From positions 62,001 through 126,000 of the forward strand of contig CATOTD010000004.1 in assembly GCA_951812995.1 (NCBI GenBank): a DNA stretch of 64,000 bases. Reading direction: 5' to 3'. Numbering within the stretch: position 1 is the stretch's first letter; the number at the start of each line of letters is the position of its first letter. The notes under the pieces were generated by a model, which saw only the letters and a program-made list of their open reading frames with translations, had not been told where the DNA came from and did not search any database. A program made the position numbers and the translations under genes. Positions 18,360 to 27,171 of the stretch are shown here, piece after piece. This DNA comes from an uncultured Gammaproteobacteria bacterium (GTDB taxonomy: Bacteria; Pseudomonadota; Gammaproteobacteria; Eutrophobiales; Eutrophobiaceae).

Positions 18360-18435
18360 TGGTGGGCCGTGGGCGATTCGAACGCCCGACCAATGGATTA
18401 AAAATCCACTGCTCTACCGGCTGAGCTAACGGCCC
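18360..18435 (-). tRNA. tRNA-Lys (anticodon TTT)
   Basis: The minus strand reads GGGCCGTTAGCTCAGCCGG with a complete cloverleaf: 7-bp acceptor stem GGGCCGT/ACGGCCC, anticodon loop TTTTTAA (anticodon TTT), T-arm GGGCG-TTCGAAT-CGCCC, discriminator A and encoded CCA. It lies between the porin gene and fmdB. Confidence 0.97.
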
Positions 18436-18471
18436 GATGACAATCTGTGGAATTGATTGAGATGACTAAAC

Positions 18472-18576
18472 TTAAGAACCACTTGCCAGTACAACAAAGG
18501 CGGCGATAATACCCAAGATTTGTCTGTGCGTAAAATATAAACTGTAAATGTGTTGATAGATATTGATATTATTCAT
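18472..18576 (-). CDS. Possible 34-residue single-span membrane peptide
   Basis: An ATG at 18576 with GGGA about 9 bases upstream opens a frame of 34 codons: a polar start (MNNINIYQHIYSLYFTHRQ) and a hydrophobic tail (ILGIIAAFVVLASGS) that could span the membrane. It sits between tRNA-Lys and fmdB. There is no family match I can name, and short frames like this occur by chance. Confidence 0.28.
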   Translation of the reverse strand: MNNINIYQHIYSLYFTHRQILGIIAAFVVLASGS

Positions 18577-18639
18577 TTCAGTTCCCATTTCTAGCGGCAT
18601 TCAAACGAATACTTAACATTTTACTGGAGATATTGAGCA

Positions 18640-18978
18640 GTGCCTATATATGAATACCGATGTGCCCATTGCGAACATCAAGTCGAAATACTGCAAAAGA
18701 TTAACGACAGCGAGGCTACAACATGTCCTGATTGCGGTAAAGACAGTCTCATAAAACTGGTTTCCGCGGCCGCCTTCAAATTAAAGGGTACAGGCTGGTA
18801 TGAAACGGATTTCAAAGGTAAAAAATCGCAGAAAGAATCCAATTCCGCCAGCGACAAAAAGACGGATGACAAGAAACCGTCTGATACAAGCGCAAATAAA
18901 ATCGACGACCATAAAGACGCGGGCAAAAAAGCCAGGGATCGACAAAACCCGCCGCCAGTGACCCGGGGGCATGAATAA
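18640..18978 (+). CDS. FmdB-family zinc-ribbon regulatory protein
   Basis: 112 aa from a GTG start, giving the family N-terminus MPIYEYRCAHCEH. Four cysteines (C8, C11, C29, C32) form the zinc ribbon. The second half is a charged, disordered lysine/aspartate-rich tail. Family members are small proteins of unclear role, often upstream of aspS; here the neighbours are a tRNA gene and a repeat, so the usual context is lost. Confidence 0.88.
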   Translation: MPIYEYRCAHCEHQVEILQKINDSEATTCPDCGKDSLIKLVSAAAFKLKGTGWYETDFKGKKSQKESNSASDKKTDDKKPSDTSANKIDDHKDAGKKARDRQNPPPVTRGHE

Positions 18979-19029
18979 GACTAGCCGCTATGAAATAGGC
19001 TTTCTCAAAAGGTGCATCATTGCTAGTCT

Positions 19030-19084
19030 AAGACCTTTGCACAAAAACCGCCTATCCCGCAATGGCGCAATGTTCAGCCACTTT
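19030..19084 (+). repeat. Dispersed ~65-bp repeat, copy R1
   Basis: Starts AGACCTTTGCACAAAAACCG and ends GCGCAATGTTCAGCCACTT. It shares both ends with copies at 28797-28865, 31715-31777 (inverted) and 63304-63366. It is non-coding and intergenic. Confidence 0.6.
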
Positions 19085-19179
19085 GCAGATTGCTAGCCGT
19101 TATTACCCCTAGTACTCGTCCTTATTGGGCCTTTTCCGTTGTTCAGACGGCATAATTGTAAAAAGGCTTGCACTTGTGC

Positions 19180-19240
19180 ATGTGGTCGGGCTTGGTTGGT
19201 TTGGATCGAGCGTTGGTCGGACTAGGTCGGGTGTTTCTCC
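19180..19240. repeat. Short pentamer-rhythm array P3
   Basis: GTGGTCGGGCTTGGTTGGTT, GGATCGAGCGTTGGTCGG and GGTCGGG words like those in arrays P1, P2, P4 and P5, in about 60 bases, between repeat R1 and the DinD homologue. There is no coding sign. Confidence 0.5.
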
Positions 19241-19269
19241 AGCCGCTTTTTGCCAACGTTTAGATCTTA

Positions 19270-20145
19270 GTGACTGATATAAATTATGAAGTTATAATTT
19301 CAAGCCTTATGAAAGAGCAGATTGGAATATTCCATTTTGATGAAGATAAACCTAATTTTGAGGCCCTGTCTAATGACAATGGGTTTGTCTATTGGAATGC
19401 TCGGGAGCTTATGTATAGGCTTGGTTATACGTCTTGGGATAGCTTTAATAAATCGATAAAAAGGGCCATCTCTACCTGTACGAATATAGACGCAGACATA
19501 ATGAGTAACTTTGTTCAGTACCGTAATAAAACTGGAGAAGTTGACTATAAGCTATCTCGTTTTGCTTGTTACTTGGTAGTAATGAATGCCAATCCAAGTC
19601 ATAAAGAAGTAGCGAGGGCGCAGGCATATTTTGCCACTATCGCAGAAAGCTTTAGACGTTACATAGAAAACCAGGAAGATGTTGAAAGAATAAGTGATCA
19701 AGAAGAATTAAAGGCTCAAGGCAGAATTCTGCGAAATGCTGCTTCTAAAGCAGGCGTAGAAGGAAATAATGGATTTGCGCTTTTTCATGATGCAGGTTAC
19801 TTGGGCATGTACAATATGAAGCTATCCGAACTTAAAGCAATGCGTAGTTTACCTGACAAAAGGATTCCTATGGACTTTATGGGCGCAGAGGAACTTGCGG
19901 CTAATAGATTTAGACTGACGCAGACGGCTACTAAACTTAAAAATAAAAATATTCAAGGACAGAAAAACGCAGAGAAAGCGGCTAACGAAGTTGGTAAAAC
20001 AGTCAGGGATACCATGATTTCTATTTCTGGAAATAAACCAGAAAATTTACCTGTGTATGATGACATCAATAAAGTTAAAACCTCTATTCGGAGCACGGGC
20101 AGGAGCTTTGCGAAGTTAGATAAGAAGAAAAAACCACCCACTTGA
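19270..20145 (+). CDS. DinD-like (DNA-damage-inducible protein D family) protein
   Basis: 291 aa from a GTG start. FVYWNARELMYRLGYTSWDS then KLSRFACYLVVMNANPSHKE matches the BRO-N-like N-terminal half of DinD. The later AGYLGMYNMKLSELK, GAEELAANRFRLTQTATKL and EVGKTVRDTM match its C-terminal half. E. coli DinD is LexA-controlled and has been reported to inhibit RecA filaments. The gene is AT-rich compared with its neighbours and sits beside IS debris, suggesting acquisition. No clear LexA box was recognised upstream. Confidence 0.82.
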   Translation: MTDINYEVIISSLMKEQIGIFHFDEDKPNFEALSNDNGFVYWNARELMYRLGYTSWDSFNKSIKRAISTCTNIDADIMSNFVQYRNKTGEVDYKLSRFACYLVVMNANPSHKEVARAQAYFATIAESFRRYIENQEDVERISDQEELKAQGRILRNAASKAGVEGNNGFALFHDAGYLGMYNMKLSELKAMRSLPDKRIPMDFMGAEELAANRFRLTQTATKLKNKNIQGQKNAEKAANEVGKTVRDTMISISGNKPENLPVYDDINKVKTSIRSTGRSFAKLDKKKKPPT

Positions 20146-20154
20146 AACGACCCA

Positions 20155-20290
20155 GAGACAGCCCCAAAAACTGTGTAACTGCTTATCATTGATTATTGCC
20201 CTGAAGGGGCTGAGGATAAGCACATGCAACCCGAAGCAATCAAGTCACTGGCACGTGAAACTGCCAGGGGCATCAAAACCGCCGGATAAC
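20155..20290 (+). pseudogene. IS256-type K fragment, left end and first codons (copy K1)
   Basis: Begins with the terminal sequence GAGACAGCCCCAAAAACTG and contains the start MQPEAIKSLARETARGIKTA (from 20222), then stops. The same terminus and N-terminus occur inverted at 23800-24320 and run further there. It is truncated by the adjoining type B element. Confidence 0.7.
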
Positions 20291-21653
20291 GTAAATTATC
20301 TTTCGCAAATTTGAAGAGGCGGCTCCCCTTTATCTGGTTAAATAAAAAGTGACATAACCATTTATTTGACCAGGAGAAGAGTCGCCATGAGCGATGATAC
20401 AAGCAAGCACTTGAACAATGTAGTCCCTATTGATGAACAGGAACTGCAGGGCCATCTCAACAAAGTGGTCTTGAATACTGTGGAAGATACAAGCAACCAG
20501 ATTCTGGACGTTGAGGCTGATGCGCTGGTGGGTGCTGATCGATATGCACGCACTGAGACGCGCAAAGACGACCGGTCTGGTAGCTACACCAGGAAGTGCC
20601 ACACAAGGGCCGGAGAGCTTGAGTTAAAGATGCAGAAGTTGTGCAAGCAGACCTTTGAGATGGCCATCATAGAGCGATACCGGCACCGTGTAGCATCTGT
20701 CGAAGAGGCACTGATTGAGATGTATCTGGCAGGTGTTTCGGTCTGACGGGTGGAGGATGTCACCGTAGCCCTCTGGGGTAGCCGTGTCAGCTCAGGGACT
20801 ATTTCAAAGCTCAACCAGCGTATCTATCGGCAGATTGAAGAGTGGCATAATCGCCCCATAGAGGGTGATTTCCCTTATGTATACCTGGACGGTGTTGTGC
20901 TCAAACGCAGTTGGGGCGGTGCAGTGAAGAACGTTTCTGTTCTAGTCGCCATAGGTGTTGGGGACGATGGCTACCGCCGCATTCCAGGGATTGTTGAAGG
21001 TACTAAGGAGGATAAGGTGGGATGGTCAGGATTCCTGCGTCATTTAAAGGCACGCGGTCTCAAGGGCATCAGGTTGGTGCTCAGTGATGCCTGTCTTGGG
21101 CGCAAGGAGTCGATCGGTGACTTCTACCCTGATGCTGGCTGGCAGCGTTGTATTGTGCACTTCTACCGCAACGTCTTCAGTCATGTGCCTCGTGGTCGTG
21201 TCAAAGAAGTCTCTCGCATGTTGAGGGCTGTCCATGCATCTGAATATCTGGAATCTGCCAGGCATAAGGCCACGGAGGTCGAGAAGAAACTCAGGGACAT
21301 GAAGTTATCGAGTGCGGCGGATTGGCTGGGTAGTGCATGGAAGAGACCCTGACGTATTATCGGTTTCTGGCAGAGCACTGGATTCGCATTCGGACTAACA
21401 ATCCTTTGGAGCGGATCATCCGAGAAATCAGGCGGCGAACACGAGTAGTGTGTGCATTCCCGGATGGCAACTCGGCGTTGATGCTTTGTGCGGCAAGGCT
21501 TAGACACATCGCGGGGAGCTAGTGGGGAACGCGGACATATCTGAACATGGATTTGCTCCAAGAGATGGATAAAGAAAAGGACTTTCAGGTAGCGTAACAA
21601 CCAGATTTAAGGGAAAGCCAAATCAGAAAGTGCGAAAGATTATTGACACTACC
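20285..21653 (+). pseudogene. IS256-type B element with degenerate transposase (copy B1)
   Basis: A nearly full-length element. The transposase starts at 20386 (MSDDTSKHLNNVVPIDEQ) and shows DKVVLN-type and RKCHTRAGELELKMQKL motifs. It hits TGA at 20744-20746 (VSV-stop-RVEDV, normally arginine), continues through FPYVYLDGVVLKRSW and GIRLVLSDACLG, changes frame at about 21340 (WKRP to MEETLTYYRF) and meets TAG at 21520-21522. The right terminal repeat ends ACACTACC at 21653. The last two lesions are identical in copy B2. Confidence 0.88.
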
Positions 21654-21846
21654 TGTCTGCTACCGCCGTCAAGCGTTGGGTAGCATCGTATTCGTATATG
21701 AGCCAGGCACCTGTGGGGAGGGTGGTCTTGATGATGTTGCCTACGCCATAGTGGCTGATTGCGGGTAGGAGTTGCTGATGTTTGTCAGGATTGGAGGTTG
21801 TTTGCATCATGTCATTGAGGCTTAATGATGGGTTAAGTTTTTAGTG
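21654..21846 (-). pseudogene. RHS/YD-repeat protein fragment
   Basis: The minus strand encodes KLNPSLSLNDMMQTTSNPDK, then GVGNIIKTTLPTGAW, LIYEYDATQRLTAVAD and a stop at the IS256-B end. The pattern TLPTGAW-(x)-YEYDATQRLTAV is a YD repeat of RHS-type polymorphic toxins or wall proteins. About 60 codons remain; both flanks are IS sequence or unrecognised DNA. Confidence 0.65.
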
Positions 21847-22010
21847 TCGGTGTTGCTCGGTGTCGGATGAAACAAGACCTGACTTTTGAATTTCCTAATT
21901 TTGGAATGGCCAATTAGGATTGGTTTCTGGAGAGGTGCAATCCGTTCTCCATTCCTTACCCCATTGCCTTCTTGTTTGTCGTTCTTTTTCTAGAGAAACC
22001 TCTTTCAGCT

Positions 22011-22991
22011 GGAAGCCTCTAAAAACCGTACATTTTGTGGTACGATCTGATTCACTTGATGTGGGAGGATTTTGTTTATGCACGCACCTGGATTGTTTGA
22101 TTTGACGGATCATTTGGCGCGGCTTTCGGCGATGGGATATCCGCTTGAGGTTTTGGAGCGGCACGTTGATTTCGAAGTGTTTCGCCCAGTTCTTGTTGAA
22201 GCGCTTGGCTATGGGGAACGTCCCAAAGGTGGTCGTCCGCCCTATGATGCCGTTGTGATGTTCAAGGTGCTGGTGTTGGCCTCGATGCACAATCTGAGCG
22301 ATGAGCGGATGGAGTTTCTCATTCGTGACCGTTTCAGTTGGCTACGGTTCCTGGGATTTCAAATCGGGGAGCCGACACCTGATCAGAAGACGATCTGGCT
22401 TTTCAGAGAGAAGCTGACCTAGGCGGGTGTCTTCAAGGCCCTGTTTGCCGCGTTTGAAGCTCAGCTCTGCGCGCGGGGCAAAGATCAACGTGGCATCCAT
22501 AATCTGACCGCCGGTCGGTTTGTATCCCCGCGCAGAGCTGAGCTTCAAACGCGGCAAACAGGGCCTTGCAGACACCCGCCTGGGTCAGCTTCTCTCTGAA
22601 AAGCCAGATCGTCTTCTGATCAGGTGTCGGCTCCCCGATTTGAAATCCCAGGAACCGCAGCCAACTGAAACGGTCACGAATGAGAAACTCCATCCGCTCA
22701 TCGCTCAGATTGTGCATCGAGGCCAACACCAGCACCTTGAACATCACAACGGCATCATAGGGCGGGCGACCCCCTTTGGGACGTTCCCCATAGCCAAGCG
22801 CTTCAACAAGAACTGGGCGAAACACTTCGAAATCAACGTGCCGCTCCAAAACCTCAAGCGGATCTCCCATCGCCGAAAGCCGCGCCAAATGATCCGTCAA
22901 ATCAAACAATCCAGGTGCGTGCATAAACAAAATCCTCCCACATCAAGTGAATCAGATCGTACCACAAAATGCACGGTTTTTAGAGGCTTCC
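22011..22991. mobile_element. Inverted (head-to-head) dimer of IS5-type D 5' halves, foldback structure
   Basis: Two ~470-bp arms, each the first part of the type D element beginning GGAAGCCTCTAAAAACCG, face each other around a spacer of about 50 bases. Each arm encodes the transposase N-terminus ([39 protein letters not shown]). The plus arm has a TAG after EKLT; the minus arm is open. A few mismatches separate the arms. The 4-bp direct repeat AGCT flanks both outer ends (22007-22010 and 22992-22995), as expected for an IS5-family insertion. Neither arm encodes a catalytic domain. Confidence 0.85.
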
Positions 22992-22995
22992 AGCT

Positions 22996-23793
22996 TTGGG
23001 GCTGACCCAAGCCTCTTTGTTGCAACGACAACAACACTGCTCGCCAGCGCTGTTTCGATTCCCTGACACCCTATTCAATCGACATAAAATGCTTCTGACC
23101 GCGACTGTTCACGCCGATGATGACCAGGCAACACAATCGACCATCGTCACCTCGAAGACCACTGTAGATGCCATCAGTCCAGATATAGACCCATTCATTA
23201 GACACGGAACGTGTACACCATTGCTTGTATGTAGCTTCCCATTGCCGTTTCAAACGACCCACGACATTGGCCGACAGCCCTTTAGCCTCGGGTCCGACAA
23301 TCGCTTCCAGTGCACTTTGCATCTGACCACTCGAAACACCTTTCAAATAAAGCCAGGGAATCGCCGCATCCAGGGTCGCTGTGCGCCGGATGTAGGGCGG
23401 TACAACCAGAGATTGAAAGCTCTCTGGCGTACCTTCACGGCTACGGATATTGGGCACCTCGACGCTGACCTTGCCAACCCCGATGATGATCTCTCGTTCT
23501 GGATGATGGCCACTGCGGACAACGCGCTGGCGTCCGTCAGCCGTTTTTTGATCATCATACTGCCTCATCAACTCATCTGGCTCTACCTGGACAGCTTCGG
23601 TGATTAACTGCTTCGCACCAGATCTGAGTAACTCTGTCAGTGGATCAATGCCCTCTGGTGTACCCAGATCAATCACAGTATCTTTTGTCATGTGTGGCGT
23701 ACTCCTCTTGTTACTTTTGATTGCTAGACAAAACCGATTCCAACAAGGCACGCCGCATACTTCAACCTATTCAGACACCAGATTCGGTTATAA
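22996..23793 (-). pseudogene. IS256-type A transposase, N-terminal part (copy A2)
   Basis: From an ATG at 23691 the minus strand encodes MTKDTVIDLGTPEGIDPLTE, VEVPNIRSREGTPESFQSLV and VYIWTDGIYSGLRGDDG. A lesion follows, and the sequence ends at QRGLGQP where the inverted type D dimer begins. The outer terminal repeat (CAGATTCGGTTATAA) is at 23779-23793. The C-terminal third, including the catalytic glutamate region, is absent. Confidence 0.85.
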
Positions 23794-23799
23794 TTTCCA

Positions 23800-24320
23800 G
23801 GCCGGGATTGCCACGCAATCACCTTTTCTGTCACGCGCGAGAGCAGGCTGGTTGAGACCGCCACGCCCTACATTTCCTGAAACAGCGCGACAATGTCACA
23901 GGTGGTATTGCCTTTGGCATAGAGACTGAGAATCTTGTCATCCATACCGGTGTAGCGAGATGGGTGTTGCTTGACCAGTGCTGGCACCAAGCTGCCCTCT
24001 CTGTCGCGGGGTGTTTCCAGCTCGAATGCGCCCTCTTCAGTGCGTAGCATTTTATGACTGCGACCATTGCGGCTATTGGATTTTCCGGCCTACTCATGCC
24101 TGGCATAGCCAAGGTGTTCATCGAACTCGGCATTCAGTGCTGTCTCAATGCTTACCCTGGTCAATGCCTGACGAAACGTATGCAGGTCTTCTGCGGTTTT
24201 GATGCCCCTTTCAGTTTCACGTGCCAGTGATTTGATTGCTTCGGGTTGCATGTGCTTATCCTCAACCCCTTCGGGGTAATAATCAATGATAAGCAGTTAC
24301 ATAGTTTTTGGGGCTGTCTC
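23800..24320 (-). pseudogene. IS256-type K transposase, N-terminal part (copy K2)
   Basis: The minus strand from 24250 reads MQPEAIKSLARETERGIKTA, ALTRVSIETALNAEFDEHLG, then a stop, then NSRNGRSHKMLRTEEGAFEL, YTGMDDKILSLYAKGNTT and DIVALFQEM. This is the N-terminal region of an IS256-family (Mutator) transposase. The terminal sequence GAGACAGCCCC ends at 24320. It is truncated on its 3' side by copy A2. Confidence 0.8.
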
Positions 24321-24377
24321 GCCCTCCGCATTTAATTTGTTATGTTGATACAAAAATACGCTGTTTTTTATACGACC

Positions 24378-25094
24378 TTACGCATGCTCACTATCAATCC
24401 AAACACATTGCCCGCCATTCGCTGCTTGCATTCTGTCCAGATACTGCTTATGTGCTACAAGCTCGTCTGCCGTCGGTTCAATAACACGGAGTCGCTTCCG
24501 ATTAACATCAACCCGCCTGGTGTGACCCGTAGCAGTCGCTTGTTGCTCAAGCGATGCATCAAAAATCAAGGTCTCCTGTCCACCTGTCATGGCTAGATAA
24601 ACATCTGCTAATATCTGTGCATCCAGTAACGCACCGTGTAAATCACGATGTGAATTATCTATTTCGTAGCGATTACATAAGGCATCGAGATTATTTTTTT
24701 GTCCAGGGTGTTTCTCACGCGCCATCACCAGAGTATCAATCACGGCACAATAATCCTCTACTTTGCCCCACTTTCTACCCAGTTTTTTTAATTCTACATT
24801 GATAAAACCAACATCAAACGGTGCGTTATGGATAATTAATTCGCTATCACGAATAAAATCGATAAAATTCTGCGCAATATCAGCAAAGTATGGTTTGTCT
24901 GCTAGAGATGCCGTACTGATGCCATGCACATTGAATGCGCCATCATCAATCTCACGATCTGGATTCACATACACATGAAAACGCCGATCTGTTTTGCGTC
25001 TATTAAGGATTTCAACGCAACCTATCTCGATAATGCGATGCCCCTGTTCTGGCTCTAATCCGGTTGTTTCTGTATCAAGTACAATTTGTCTCAC
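24378..25094 (-). CDS. dnaQ: DNA polymerase III epsilon subunit (3'-5' proofreading exonuclease)
   Basis: 238 aa. The DEDDh exonuclease motifs are visible: LDTETTG (D7, E9), [11 protein letters not shown] and [12 protein letters not shown]. The C-terminal segment, which binds the alpha subunit, is present. It overlaps rnhA by 4 bases (ATGA), continuing the methyltransferase-rnhA-dnaQ transcript. In E. coli dnaQ and rnhA are divergent neighbours; here they are co-directional. Confidence 0.96.
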   Translation of the reverse strand: MRQIVLDTETTGLEPEQGHRIIEIGCVEILNRRKTDRRFHVYVNPDREIDDGAFNVHGISTASLADKPYFADIAQNFIDFIRDSELIIHNAPFDVGFINVELKKLGRKWGKVEDYCAVIDTLVMAREKHPGQKNNLDALCNRYEIDNSHRDLHGALLDAQILADVYLAMTGGQETLIFDASLEQQATATGHTRRVDVNRKRLRVIEPTADELVAHKQYLDRMQAANGGQCVWIDSEHA

Positions 25095-25543
25095 AACGCA
25101 CTCCTTGCAAACATTTCATCTATCGCTCTATTGGCCAGTCGATCAACCTGTTCATTTTCATCATGGCCACTATGCCCTTTGACCCATTGCCATTTTATGT
25201 TATGTGGCTTACAGGCTACATCCAGACGTTGCCATAGGTCTTTATTTTTGACTGGTTTCTTCGTCGCTGTTTTCCAGCCACGACCTTTCCAGCTAGGTAG
25301 CCATTCAGTCATGCCACTCTTCACATATTTTGAGTCCGTGGTCACAATCACATCACAAGGCTTAGTCAATGCTTCTAGTCCTATGATGGCACCCATCAGT
25401 TCCATGCGATTGTTGGTGGTATCCGCTTCAGCACCATAAAGTTCTTTTTTGGTGCCGTTATACTTTAATAAAACACCCCAACCACCCGGTCCCGGATTAC
25501 CGCGACAGGCACCATCAGAATAAATGTAAATTACGTCACTCAT
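25091..25543 (-). CDS. rnhA: Ribonuclease HI
   Basis: 150 aa. It degrades RNA in RNA-DNA hybrids. The catalytic residues fall at the same positions as in E. coli: D10, E48, D70, H124 and D134 ([49 protein letters not shown]). It overlaps the upstream methyltransferase by 8 bases and dnaQ by 4. Confidence 0.98.
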   Translation of the reverse strand: MSDVIYIYSDGACRGNPGPGGWGVLLKYNGTKKELYGAEADTTNNRMELMGAIIGLEALTKPCDVIVTTDSKYVKSGMTEWLPSWKGRGWKTATKKPVKNKDLWQRLDVACKPHNIKWQWVKGHSGHDENEQVDRLANRAIDEMFARSAL

Positions 25544-26315
25544 AATTTTTAGCGGATCCTCGTGTTGTGGGTTCGATTGTACCAGACGTAATGATATGTC
25601 GTTTGGTGCGCCACTGCATCTTGATGGGATTTAATGGCAGTACTCGTTTTTTAGCCACGACCATATACAAACCCCCGCATACGGGCCAGCAATAACGCCC
25701 CAAACGTTCTAACGGCATCAGCTTTGCTAAGATATTCTGATTACGCAACGGCGGTAAAAAGAAAAAATATCGGGTTTTCTCGACTTCAAAATCAAGCAGT
25801 GACAACCAGTCTTTTATTCTGGATATAAAAATCAAGTGGGCACGCCATGGCATCTCACCCCACCAACAGCAGAATAAATGCCAAAGCCCCCAAAAACTCA
25901 GGGGATTAATGCCTATAATCACAACATATCCATCACCAATGAGCACACGTTCCATCTCTCGTAACAACTTATGTGGGTCTTTGGAATACTCAAGGATATG
26001 CGGCATCACGATCACATCAATACTATCAGTCGCGATAGGTAATTCTTCTGCACGGGTATGTATTGCCGCAGTGACGGCATTATGTATTTCAGCTTCATCC
26101 AGGAAAAGTATTGTTTTATTTGATATTCGCGATGCGGCCAGATAGTTTAATCTGGCTGAGTAACCGTATTGCAAAATATGATAGCCGAATAAATTCGGCA
26201 GAATATCCTGTATCTGTTCTATTTCTTCAGCATACACGGCCTGGCCTAATGGACTGGCAAACCAGTTTGATAATTTTTCTCTTAATGTTAATGTTTGCAT
26301 GTTATCAGAACTCAT
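25536..26315 (-). CDS. Class I SAM-dependent methyltransferase, YafS-like
   Basis: 259 aa methyltransferase-type-11 fold: the glycine-rich loop is diverged ([20 protein letters not shown]), but [20 protein letters not shown] then [20 protein letters not shown] is the typical post-motif pattern. The position between gloB and rnhA matches yafS in E. coli, whose substrate is unknown. It is divergent from gloB. Confidence 0.85.
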   Translation of the reverse strand: MSSDNMQTLTLREKLSNWFASPLGQAVYAEEIEQIQDILPNLFGYHILQYGYSARLNYLAASRISNKTILFLDEAEIHNAVTAAIHTRAEELPIATDSIDVIVMPHILEYSKDPHKLLREMERVLIGDGYVVIIGINPLSFWGLWHLFCCWWGEMPWRAHLIFISRIKDWLSLLDFEVEKTRYFFFLPPLRNQNILAKLMPLERLGRYCWPVCGGLYMVVAKKRVLPLNPIKMQWRTKRHIITSGTIEPTTRGSAKNYE

Positions 26316-26327
26316 AAAATTGCCTGG

Positions 26328-27113
26328 ATGCTTGATAAAACCCTGTTAAAGATCATACCGCTACCCGCATTAAAGGATAACTATATCTGGTTGCTGAAAA
26401 ACAAGGCAAGTAGACATGTCGCGATTGTTGATCCGAGTGAGGCTAAACCGGTACTGGATCGGATAAAAACAGAACGTTTAATCCCGACCGCTATTATGAT
26501 CACCCACCATCATTGGGATCATGTCGGTGGTATTGCTGCAATAATTGAACAATTTAATATTCCGGTTTATACACCAAAGTCTGAGACTATTGCCGGTAGC
26601 ACCCATCCGGTTGGCGCGGGGGATGTGGTGTCATTACCCGAATTGGGCTTGCAATTAAATATACTGGATGTGCCGGGACATACTGCTGGTGCAGTCGCTT
26701 ATTACAACGATGATCTTGTTTTTAGTGGCGACACACTCTTTACGGCAGGTTGTGGGCGCCTGTTTGAAGGTACGCCAGCACAGATGCATAACTCACTATC
26801 AAAGTTCAAGGCCTTGCCCGATAACACGCGCCTTTATTGCGGGCATGAATATACTGTGTCCAATCTCAAGTTTGCAGCACACTTGGAACCGGGCAACAAG
26901 GCAATACAACAACGCTTGCAACGGGCTACAGCAACAAGAGACAAACACCTGCCGACAGTACCGGCAACAATGTCCGAAGAGCAGGCAACAAACCCTTTTC
27001 TCCGTTGCGAAGAGGTAACTGTTATCGCGGCCGCTCGCGCATATGCAACGACATCTGCAACTGCGCCTGCTGACGTTTTCGCGACAATAAGGCGCTGGAA
27101 GGACAATTTTTAA
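26328..27113 (+). CDS. gloB: Hydroxyacylglutathione hydrolase (glyoxalase II)
   Basis: 261 aa. It hydrolyses S-lactoylglutathione in methylglyoxal detoxification. The metallo-beta-lactamase zinc ligands are seen: THHHWDHVGG, VPGHTAGAV, SGDTLFTAGCGRLFEG and CGHEYT. An ATG at 26295 would overlap the divergent methyltransferase start; the one at 26328 gives the normal N-terminus. It is followed by mltD, as in E. coli. Confidence 0.95.
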   Translation: MLDKTLLKIIPLPALKDNYIWLLKNKASRHVAIVDPSEAKPVLDRIKTERLIPTAIMITHHHWDHVGGIAAIIEQFNIPVYTPKSETIAGSTHPVGAGDVVSLPELGLQLNILDVPGHTAGAVAYYNDDLVFSGDTLFTAGCGRLFEGTPAQMHNSLSKFKALPDNTRLYCGHEYTVSNLKFAAHLEPGNKAIQQRLQRATATRDKHLPTVPATMSEEQATNPFLRCEEVTVIAAARAYATTSATAPADVFATIRRWKDNF

Positions 27114-27171
27114 CGATTACCTTGGCCGCAATGTACTTGACCAAAAGGTCCCGCATCCATAGGATTTCACC

